This document shows positions 1-4,738 of a stretch of DNA of 6,152 nucleotides, piece by piece. A model generated the notes under the pieces. The model had not been told where the DNA came from, ran no database searches, and was given only the letters and a program-made list of their open reading frames with translations. The DNA comes from an uncultured Clostridia bacterium (lineage in GTDB: Bacteria; Bacillota; Clostridia; Oscillospirales; Ruminococcaceae). The position numbers and the translations under genes are program-made. Each line of letters begins with the position of its first letter. The first letter of the stretch is position 1. The DNA lies in NCBI GenBank assembly GCA_946183095.1, contig CAMHBE010000128.1, positions 1-6,152 of the forward strand, written 5' to 3'.

Positions 1-29
1 TTGACACGGACGGATAAATGTATTATAAT
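1..29 (+). promoter_or_regulatory. Consensus sigma-A promoter of the Abi_2 gene
   Basis: TTGACA at 1-6 and TATAAT at 24-29 are separated by exactly 17 bases, a perfect match to the vegetative consensus. Transcription should start near position 36, giving a leader of about 70 nt before the ATG at 107. The promoter lies at the window edge, so upstream operator or UP elements cannot be seen. A full-consensus promoter predicts strong basal transcription unless it is repressed, which is notable for a presumed toxic defence gene. Confidence 0.8.
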
Positions 30-50
30 AGTAACAGTCAGGAAATGCCG

Positions 51-75
51 CGGCGGATGCGCAGATATCCCGCCG
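51..75 (+). promoter_or_regulatory. GC-rich hairpin in the leader of the Abi_2 gene
   Basis: Bases 51-58 (CGGCGGAT) pair with 67-75 (ATCCCGCCG) over eight base pairs with one bulged C, closing a loop of about eight bases. An alternative is the perfect 10-base palindrome CCGCCGGCGG at 70-79. No U-run follows, so this is not an ordinary terminator. It lies between the predicted transcription start and the AAAGGA ribosome binding site at 91-96. Its role is unknown: it could stabilise the leader, modulate translation, or be part of a small RNA. Confidence 0.5.
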
Positions 76-106
76 GCGGAAAATCACCCGAAAGGACTGA
101 TGTACC

Positions 107-1027
107 ATGTCCGAGCACTACAACGAGCGGAACGCAAGGCAGAAATACCAGAAGGTAAAAAGCCCTACCACCGTCGAAGACCAGATAGAGAAGCTGCGCA
201 GCAGAGGCTGCATCATAGAGGACTACGACCACGCGGTCTGTGCGCTGTCCAACATAAACTACTACCGCCTTGCGCACTATTTCGCCATATTCCTCGAAAC
301 AAAGAGCCGTTACCGCGAAGGCACCAGCTTTGAAGCGGTGATGCACATTTACGACTTTGACAGGATGATGCGCTCGCTGCTTCTTACAACGCTGGAGGAA
401 GTCGAGATAACCATGCGTGCGAACATCTCCAACTACCACGCGCTGAAGTACGGCGCTCTCGGGTATCTGAACGAATCGAGCTTTGATCCGCATCATAACC
501 ACAAGGCGTTTCTCAAAAAGATAGACCGCATGATCGAGAACAACACCGGCGAGCAGCTCGTTACCCACCACATGAAGAAGTACGGCGGCGCTTTCCCGCT
601 GTGGGTAATAATGGAACTGTTCAGTTTCGGCAATCTCAACACCTTTTTCGGTGACATGAAGACCGAGGACAAGCGAGCTGTCGCGGACACGGCATTCGGC
701 TTGCCGTACCGCTGTGTGGAGAACTGGATGCAGTGCCTGTCGGAGCTGCGCAACCGCTGTGCTCATTTCAACCGAATCTACGCAAACCCGTTCTCCATGG
801 TGCCAAAAGCTATCCCCGGAATGGAGCGCACCATGTCGGATACTCTGTTCGATTACATACTTATATTAAAGCAGCTTTTCCCGCGCAACGAGATATGGAA
901 CAACACATTTGCCGCGAAGCTGACGCTGCTGATAGCCGAGTACAGCGAGGTCATCGACCTGTCGTATATAGGATTTCCCGAAAACTGGCAGGATCTGCTG
1001 ATCGACAAGGAAGAGCGCCCGGAATGA
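107..1027 (+). CDS. Abi_2-family (AbiD/AbiF-like) HEPN abortive infection protein
   Basis: A 306-residue protein with the pattern of the Abi_2 family (AbiD/AbiF of lactococci). It has an N-terminal segment, K18-S-P-T-T then QIEKLRSRG (26-34), and INYYRLAHY at 50-58. A helical middle includes LLLTTLEEVEITMRANI (91-107) and PLWVIMELFSFGN at 164-176, and the C-terminal half carries RNRCAH at 215-220. R215-x4-H220 is the R-x4-6-H signature of HEPN RNases. Family members cause abortive infection by cutting RNA once phage is sensed; cutting here is inferred. R104-x6-H111 could be a second HEPN-like motif or chance. No signal peptide is seen, so it is probably cytosolic. The ATG at 107 is preceded by AAAGGA (91-96) at good spacing. 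It has its own promoter at 1-29, no partner gene in view, and no terminator before thrS. Family call is strong; biological role is less sure. Confidence 0.88.
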   Translation: MSEHYNERNARQKYQKVKSPTTVEDQIEKLRSRGCIIEDYDHAVCALSNINYYRLAHYFAIFLETKSRYREGTSFEAVMHIYDFDRMMRSLLLTTLEEVEITMRANISNYHALKYGALGYLNESSFDPHHNHKAFLKKIDRMIENNTGEQLVTHHMKKYGGAFPLWVIMELFSFGNLNTFFGDMKTEDKRAVADTAFGLPYRCVENWMQCLSELRNRCAHFNRIYANPFSMVPKAIPGMERTMSDTLFDYILILKQLFPRNEIWNNTFAAKLTLLIAEYSEVIDLSYIGFPENWQDLLIDKEERPE

Positions 1028-1041
1028 GTGATGCGAAAATA

Positions 1042-1070
1042 TTGACAAAAACAAAATATTGTGTTATAAT
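1042..1070 (+). promoter_or_regulatory. Perfect extended -10 promoter of the thrS operon
   Basis: TTGACA (1042-1047), a 17-base spacer and TATAAT (1065-1070) match the consensus exactly, and TG at 1062-1063 adds the extended -10 element. Transcription should begin near 1077, leaving a leader of only about 29 nt, too short for a T-box or other riboswitch. A 9-base direct repeat, AAAATATTG, lies at 1036-1044 and 1053-1061 and overlaps the -35 box. It could be an operator or simply AT-rich promoter DNA. Confidence 0.9.
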
Positions 1071-1105
1071 ACAAGATGATTATTTTTTTACGGAGGACAC
1101 CCAAA

Positions 1106-2881
1106 ATGGAAAAAGAACAGTTTCTTGAAGTTTACAGGCATTCCCTCGCCCATATACTCGCAAAAGCAGTCATAGAGATATACGGCAAGGAAGTGCAGTA
1201 CGCGATAGGTCCGCAGATAGCGGACGGCTTCTACTACGATTTCACCTTCCCGGAGGGAGTAAGCATCACCACCGAGGATTTCCCGAAGATCGAGGAGAAG
1301 ATGCACGAGATCATCAAGCGCCGCGAGGACTGGAAGCGCGAGGAGATCTCCAAAGCGGATGCCGCAAAGATGTTCGCGGGACAGAAGTTCAAGTCCGAGA
1401 TCATCAGCGAGCTTTCCGACGACGAGACTATAACCATATACTACACAGGTGATGATTACGTTGACCTGTGCAGAGGTCCTCACGTTGCAAATTCGCAGGA
1501 ACTCATGGGCGCCGCTTTCGAGATAAGGAGCGTTTCGGGCGCATACTGGCGCGGCGACGAGCACAACGACTCTCTTGTGCGCATCTACGCTTACGCGTTC
1601 CCGGACAAGGCTGCGCTCAAACAGCACAAGCAGCTCATCAAGGAAGCTCTCGAACGCGACCACAAGAAGATAGGCAAGGAGCTCGAACTCTTCATGTTCG
1701 ACCACACCGCACCCGGTATGCCTTTCTGGCTGCCCCGCGGCTGGAAGCTCTTCAACACACTGCTGTCATACTGGAGAGAGATACACGAAGAACACGGCTA
1801 CACCGAGATATCGGGTCCCGTGATCTCCAAGAAGGAACTGTGGGTAACTTCCGGTCACTGGGCGCACTATGTTGACGGTATGTTCATCATACCCGGCGAG
1901 AGCGAGGACGACCCCGATACCTACGCGCTCAAACCCATGAACTGCCCCAACGCCATAAAGGTATATATGAACAAGCAGCGTTCCTATAAGGAACTGCCTG
2001 TCAGAATAAATCAGGTCGATACTATCCACCGCAAGGAGAAATCCGGTGAGCTGAACGGTCTTTTCCGTGTGCAGCTTTTCAGGCAGGACGATGCGCATAT
2101 ACTTGTTACCGAGGAGCAGATCGCCGACGAGATCGCCGATATCATGAGCATAGCCAAGCAGCTCTATGATACATTCGGTCTTACCTACAGCGCGGAGCTC
2201 TCCACACGTCCGGATGATTACATGGGCGATATAAATGTGTGGAACAAGGCTGAGGACGACCTCAAGGAGATACTTGAGAACCTGTTCGGCAAGGACGGTT
2301 ATGAGCTCAACGAGGGTGACGGCGCATTCTACGGTCCGAAGATCGACCTCAAGATGAAGGACGCTCTCGGCAGAGAATGGCAGACAGGTACGATACAGCT
2401 CGACTTCCAGCTCCCGCTCAACTTCGGCATGAAGTACATCGCACAGGACGGAAGCGAAAAGCAGCCCGTCATGATACACCGCGCGATATTCGGTTCCTTT
2501 GAGAGATTTATCGGTATCATCACCGAGAACTTCAAGGGTATGTTCCCGTTCTGGCTCAATCCGTACCAGGTCGGTGTAGTTCCGATCAGAACAGAGCATA
2601 ACGAGTATGCGAAGAAGGTATTCTCCGAACTGAAAAAGAACGGCATCAGAGCCGAGATAGACCTTGCGGACGACAACATGAACAACAAGATAAAGAAGTT
2701 CAAGAACTACAAGGATCCGTACATCGTTATCGTCGGCGACAACGAAGCGGCTAACAATACCGTTTCCGTGAATATCAGAGGAAACAAGAAGATGAATGAT
2801 GTTCCGCTGGATAAGTTCATCGCGATATGCCGCAAGATGAATGAAGAGAAGCCTCTCGATATCATCGAGAGTATTGAGTAA
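1106..2881 (+). CDS. thrS: Threonine--tRNA ligase, short form lacking the TGS domain
   Basis: Class II aminoacyl-tRNA synthetase that charges tRNA-Thr in the cytosol (EC 6.1.1.3). The ATG at 1106 is chosen because GGAGG at 1092-1096 sits 9 bases upstream; the in-frame ATG at 1076 lies at the predicted transcription start and has no binding site. The 591-residue product starts directly in the editing (SAD) domain, with HSLAH (H12, H16) and CRGPH (C122, H126) intact, so clearance of Ser-tRNA-Thr should work. In the catalytic core C280 (MNCPN), H331 (DDAH) and H458 (IHRAIFGS) match the three zinc ligands C334, H385 and H511 of E. coli. The anticodon-binding domain fills the C-terminus from about residue 490, with YIVIVGDNE near the end. 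The usual N-terminal TGS domain of about 60 residues is missing. The motif 2 loop reads FRVQLFRQDD rather than the common RVRGFTQDD. It heads an operon with the two small genes downstream. Confidence 0.96.
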   Translation: MEKEQFLEVYRHSLAHILAKAVIEIYGKEVQYAIGPQIADGFYYDFTFPEGVSITTEDFPKIEEKMHEIIKRREDWKREEISKADAAKMFAGQKFKSEIISELSDDETITIYYTGDDYVDLCRGPHVANSQELMGAAFEIRSVSGAYWRGDEHNDSLVRIYAYAFPDKAALKQHKQLIKEALERDHKKIGKELELFMFDHTAPGMPFWLPRGWKLFNTLLSYWREIHEEHGYTEISGPVISKKELWVTSGHWAHYVDGMFIIPGESEDDPDTYALKPMNCPNAIKVYMNKQRSYKELPVRINQVDTIHRKEKSGELNGLFRVQLFRQDDAHILVTEEQIADEIADIMSIAKQLYDTFGLTYSAELSTRPDDYMGDINVWNKAEDDLKEILENLFGKDGYELNEGDGAFYGPKIDLKMKDALGREWQTGTIQLDFQLPLNFGMKYIAQDGSEKQPVMIHRAIFGSFERFIGIITENFKGMFPFWLNPYQVGVVPIRTEHNEYAKKVFSELKKNGIRAEIDLADDNMNNKIKKFKNYKDPYIVIVGDNEAANNTVSVNIRGNKKMNDVPLDKFIAICRKMNEEKPLDIIESIE

Positions 2882-2883
2882 GG

Positions 2884-3033
2884 ATGGTGAGTAAAGTGTC
2901 GAGTAAGGAATTTAATTTATTGGTATCACTTTTGATCGAGATGTTGAAAGACGGTAAAACAGATAAAGCAATTGAACTGCTTGAAGAAGCTAAAGGTAAG
3001 GAAGATAATAAAAACAACTCCAGTGACAAATGA
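2884..3033 (+). CDS. Small 49-residue hypothetical protein, AT-rich
   Basis: An open frame begins 2 bases after the thrS stop and ends in a TGA that overlaps the next start. I do not recognise a named family. The product has a short start, a helical stretch (FNLLVSLLIEMLKDGKTDKA, residues 10-29, then IELLEEAKG) with hydrophobic residues at helix-like spacing, and a polar Lys/Asn/Ser-rich tail. No membrane helix or signal peptide is evident. The start is uncertain: ATG 2884, GTG 2887 or GTG 2896 are possible, and AAGGA at 2880-2884 would suit GTG 2896 best (46 residues). By hand count the frame is 33% GC, well below thrS, with AAA, GAA, AAT and TTA codons common. Its tight position in the operon argues that it is translated. 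It may act with the membrane protein encoded next. Confidence 0.62.
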   Translation: MVSKVSSKEFNLLVSLLIEMLKDGKTDKAIELLEEAKGKEDNKNNSSDK

Positions 3034-3368
3034 AAAAAGAGATAAAAGAGTATCTCGCGGAAACGGAGATACGCATAAGAGGGAAAGAGGGCATAGATGA
3101 GCGGTTCCTTGCGGAATTGCTCACACGAATAGGGTTTTACCAGCATGAGCGTCTTGTTCACCTTATCGTGACAATGACCTTCGCGGTGATGACTGTGCTG
3201 TCGTTCTTTATGCTCGTCACACATTACTCTTTGCCGGTATTGCTGCTGTCACTGCTGTTTCTCGGACTTGTGATACCGTATATCTGTCACTATTATTTTC
3301 TGGAAAACAGCACGCAGAAGCTGTACAAACTCTATTATGAGGCTCTTGATATTTCCGAAAAGCAATAA
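3030..3368 (+). CDS. Small two-helix membrane protein of unknown function
   Basis: A 112-residue protein with a charged, probably cytosolic N-terminal helix (KKEIKEYLAETEIRIRGKEG, residues 2-21). Two hydrophobic segments follow, at about 42-64 and 68-88, and then a short C-terminal tail. IGFYQHERLVHL (34-45) just before the first membrane segment and HYYFLEN (87-93) after the second look like conserved signature stretches; from memory similar proteins occur as hypotheticals in Lachnospiraceae and Ruminococcaceae, which I cannot verify here. The hairpin topology with both ends inside is inferred. The start ATG overlaps the stop of the upstream small gene (ATGA, 3030-3033). No Shine-Dalgarno motif lies at normal distance, so translation probably depends on re-initiation after the small gene. 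It is the last gene of the thrS operon. Function is unknown. Confidence 0.8.
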   Translation: MKKEIKEYLAETEIRIRGKEGIDERFLAELLTRIGFYQHERLVHLIVTMTFAVMTVLSFFMLVTHYSLPVLLLSLLFLGLVIPYICHYYFLENSTQKLYKLYYEALDISEKQ

Positions 3369-3370
3369 CA

Positions 3371-3407
3371 AGAGAAGCTCCGGGGAGCAGCCCGGAGCTT
3401 CTTTTTT
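3371..3407 (+). terminator. Intrinsic terminator, probably bidirectional
   Basis: An 11-base perfect stem, GAAGCTCCGGG (3374-3384) with CCCGGAGCTTC (3391-3401), closes a 6-base loop and is followed by six T (3402-3407). It lies just after the stop of the two-helix membrane protein and should end the thrS operon. On the minus strand the same hairpin begins right after the DUF218 stop codon; the sequence beyond it there, TCTTGTTATTGCTTTT, is moderately U-rich, so it may also end the convergent transcript. Confidence 0.9.
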
Positions 3408-4218
3408 ATTGACCGAACAGACCGAAAACATAGTCCCGCGTTACCGCGAATATCTCCCGCAGCCAGTAGCTCGGCATGGTGATGAGCACCGATGAGGGGT
3501 CGGGGTAAATGCCCGATGCGTCAAGCCCCGCAAGTTTCGCCTGCCGCACACCGCGGTAAATGTGATAACATTCGCTCACTATGACTGTGTTGGTCGGGAG
3601 GTTTTCCCGGGCAATTATCGCTGCAGCGTACTTTATATTCTGTTCGGTGTTTACAGAGCGTTCCTCGGTGTATATCCTGTCGGACGGGATCCCGTGATCT
3701 ATGAGATACCGCCGCATAGACACGGCTTCGGGCTCGATCTCGTCGCCGCCCTGCCCGCCTGCCGCGATGCACACGGTGTCGGGATGAGCGCGCATATATT
3801 CGATAGCTTTTTGAAGCCGCAGTTCAAGCATTGCCGAAGGATAGCCGTCTATCGTCTTGCAGCCGAGTATGACCACTGTCTGCGGTGTGCCGCCGTCTGT
3901 TGCCGAGACTGCAACGGCGGTATTCTCTCCATGTATCATTTCCGAGGTAATAAACACGGATACAACAGCGCAGTATGCGGCGAATACCGTAAGTCCGCCG
4001 GCAAGCGCAGGTGCAAGAAAGCCTGCGGAGCCTATCTTTTTAATACGCGGGTAGAATACGGCAAGGACAATAGATAAAATGCAGAATATGCTGCCTATCA
4101 CATTCCCGTGGTTTATCTGATCGAGGCTCATTGTGAACAGAAATGTGTAAAGCAGAAAACCGCAGACTATTACAACGGCGATCCTGACAATAATTGCTAT
4201 TACCTTTTTCACTTTCAT
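3406..4218 (-). CDS. DUF218 (SanA/YdcF-like) membrane protein
   Basis: A 270-residue protein with three predicted N-terminal membrane segments (about 5-29, 37-57 and 66-91) and a DUF218 domain from about 114 to 255, probably outside the membrane. Family motifs seen are VVILGCK (115-121), LELRLQKAI (131-139), GGQGGDE (154-160) with PEA (163-165), ERSVNTEQN (186-194) and SECYH (215-219). SanA and YdcF relatives are linked to envelope integrity and cell wall metabolism; substrates of this family are mostly undefined, so no reaction is assigned. The ATG at 4218 follows an in-frame stop at 4240-4242, but no Shine-Dalgarno motif precedes it. A TATAAA at 4226-4231 on the minus strand could be a -10 placing transcription start at or near the ATG, giving a leaderless mRNA. 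The stop codon lies inside the T-run of the convergent terminator. dapL lies 520 bases upstream on the same strand. Confidence 0.88.
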   Translation of the reverse strand: MKVKKVIAIIVRIAVVIVCGFLLYTFLFTMSLDQINHGNVIGSIFCILSIVLAVFYPRIKKIGSAGFLAPALAGGLTVFAAYCAVVSVFITSEMIHGENTAVAVSATDGGTPQTVVILGCKTIDGYPSAMLELRLQKAIEYMRAHPDTVCIAAGGQGGDEIEPEAVSMRRYLIDHGIPSDRIYTEERSVNTEQNIKYAAAIIARENLPTNTVIVSECYHIYRGVRQAKLAGLDASGIYPDPSSVLITMPSYWLREIFAVTRDYVFGLFGQ

Positions 4219-4282
4219 TTTATATTTTATATGAAATAGTTATTTTGTTATGATATTCTATCTGCTCCTGTGACCGGTCGTT

Positions 4283-4368
4283 ACCTTTTTGTCAAGGGTT
4301 TCCAAAAACAATTTTTCTTCTGTTATCTGTGGAAAAATTCTTTTCGGACCCTCCCTTGACAAAAAGGT
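4283..4368. repeat. 86-nt near-continuous palindrome with 16-bp perfect arms
   Basis: ACCTTTTTGTCAAGGG at 4283-4298 is the exact reverse complement of 4353-4368. Inside it, TCC (4301-4303), AAAA (4305-4308) and AATTTTTC (4310-4317) pair with GGA (4346-4348), TTTT (4341-4344) and GAAAAATT (4332-4339), with single mismatches between the blocks. About 31 pairs close a 14-base loop. Each arm carries an outward-facing TTGACA, but no matching -10 is seen on either side. No target-site duplication is obvious. It resembles a small non-autonomous palindromic element. Confidence 0.75.
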
Positions 4369-4369
4369 T

Positions 4370-4456
4370 GCGGCGTGGATGGCAATACCACCGACGGGCT
4401 GGGTGGGAAGCAAGAACAAGATGCGCCCCGTCGCGTTATCCATTGTACCACGCCGC
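4370..4456. repeat. Second large imperfect palindrome
   Basis: GCGGCGTGG (4370-4378) pairs perfectly with CCACGCCGC (4448-4456), and inside it CGACGGG (4392-4398) pairs with CCCGTCG (4427-4433); ATGG (4379-4382) can also pair with CCAT (4440-4443). It begins one base after the 86-nt palindrome ends, so the two are probably parts of one element. On either strand it is not followed by a T-run that would make it a terminator. Confidence 0.6.
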
Positions 4457-4474
4457 ACCACTCCCTGTGCTGTG

Positions 4475-4611
4475 CAGACTTGCGGTCTTGCCCCCCTCGG
4501 GGCGAATAAAAAGCAAGACTATAGGCGCGGTCGCAGGTTTCGGTTTGCAGAAACGACTGGCGCGTGTAAGCGAGTGGCGCTTGCCACCCTCGTGGCGAAT
4601 AAAAATCAAGA
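4475..4611. repeat. Two covarying hairpin repeats 93 bases apart
   Basis: The 32-base units at 4487-4518 and 4580-4611 differ at three positions. Each has a hairpin with CCTC loop: GCCCC/GGGGC (4490-4494 with 4499-4503) and GCCAC/GTGGC (4583-4587 with 4592-4596). Two of the three differences form one pair that changes from C:G to A:T, keeping the stem. Each unit is preceded by another small stem with a 5-base loop (AGAC/GTCT at 4476-4488, AAGCG/CGCTT at 4568-4582) and followed by GAATAAAAA. A further imperfect stem at 4526-4564 fills the space between the units. Confidence 0.7.
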
Positions 4612-4639
4612 TCGGGTGCTGCATCATCTCAACGCTTTC

Positions 4640-4664
4640 GGTTCCTTTGGCGTCCAAAGGAACT
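4640..4664. repeat. Perfect 10-bp stem with 3-base loop
   Basis: GTTCCTTTGG (4641-4650) and CCAAAGGAAC (4654-4663) are exact reverse complements around CGT, extendable by a G-T pair. It lies about 75 bases beyond the dapL stop. No T-run follows on either strand, so it is not a canonical terminator, though it could protect the 3' end of the dapL mRNA. Confidence 0.65.
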
Positions 4665-4677
4665 GGGTCGGGAGTTT

Positions 4678-4732
4678 GAGGGGAGGGCAAAGCCCTGCCC
4701 TCATGCGCGTATGCGCTGTCTCAGGCACAGCG
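4678..4732 (-). other. Two hairpins directly downstream of dapL
   Basis: GAGGG-G-AGGGC (4678-4688) pairs with GCCCT-G-CCCTC (4692-4702) over ten pairs with one G/G mismatch and an AAA loop. CGCTGT (4714-4719) pairs with ACAGCG (4727-4732) around seven bases, only six bases past the dapL stop codon. Either could mark the 3' end of the dapL transcript, but neither is followed by a U-run on the minus strand, so termination here would not be of the standard intrinsic kind. Confidence 0.4.
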
Positions 4733-4738
4733 GTCTTC

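Larger units (their letters stand above)
4219..4738. other. Gene-free region packed with palindromes
   Basis: About 520 bases between the DUF218 gene and dapL. No frame here has a convincing start, binding site or recognisable domain; the open frames of 84 (minus) and 116 residues (plus) and the long plus frame running into dapL look like by-products of the repeats. The minus frame reads a similar phrase twice, FIRHEGGK and FIRPEGGK, because the DNA below it is repeated. From 4283 nearly the whole region can fold as consecutive hairpins, listed separately. No tRNA, rRNA, CRISPR array or transposase is seen. It could be a cluster of interspersed palindromic repeats, a degenerate mobile element, or a structured 3' region of the dapL transcript. 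Confidence 0.7.

Noticed and set aside
45..158. Small upstream frame (ATG at 45) in the leader of the Abi gene
   Set aside because: The only purine-rich stretch, AGGAA, abuts the ATG, too close for a binding site, and the frame simply runs through the Abi start in another phase with an Arg-rich, low-complexity product.
38..766. 242-residue minus-strand frame over the Abi gene
   Set aside because: It lies opposite a gene with clear family motifs, has no binding site or promoter, and its sequence has no recognisable domain.
1076..1105. ATG at 1076 as the thrS start
   Set aside because: It falls at the predicted transcription start and precedes the GGAGG binding site that serves the ATG at 1106.
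1766..2599. 277-residue minus-strand frame over thrS
   Set aside because: It is a shadow of thrS with no start signals or domain.
4356..4385. Plus-strand promoter from TTGACA at 4356
   Set aside because: No acceptable -10 lies 16 to 19 bases downstream; the hexamer is simply part of the palindrome arm.
4475..4611. CRISPR-like repeat pair
   Set aside because: Only two units, 93 bases apart, with a structured interval and no cas genes; spacing is too long for a CRISPR array.
4436..4690. 84-residue minus-strand frame with repeated FIRxEGGK
   Set aside because: The repeated peptide phrase arises from the repeated DNA units; the covarying stem explains the sequence better than coding constraint.
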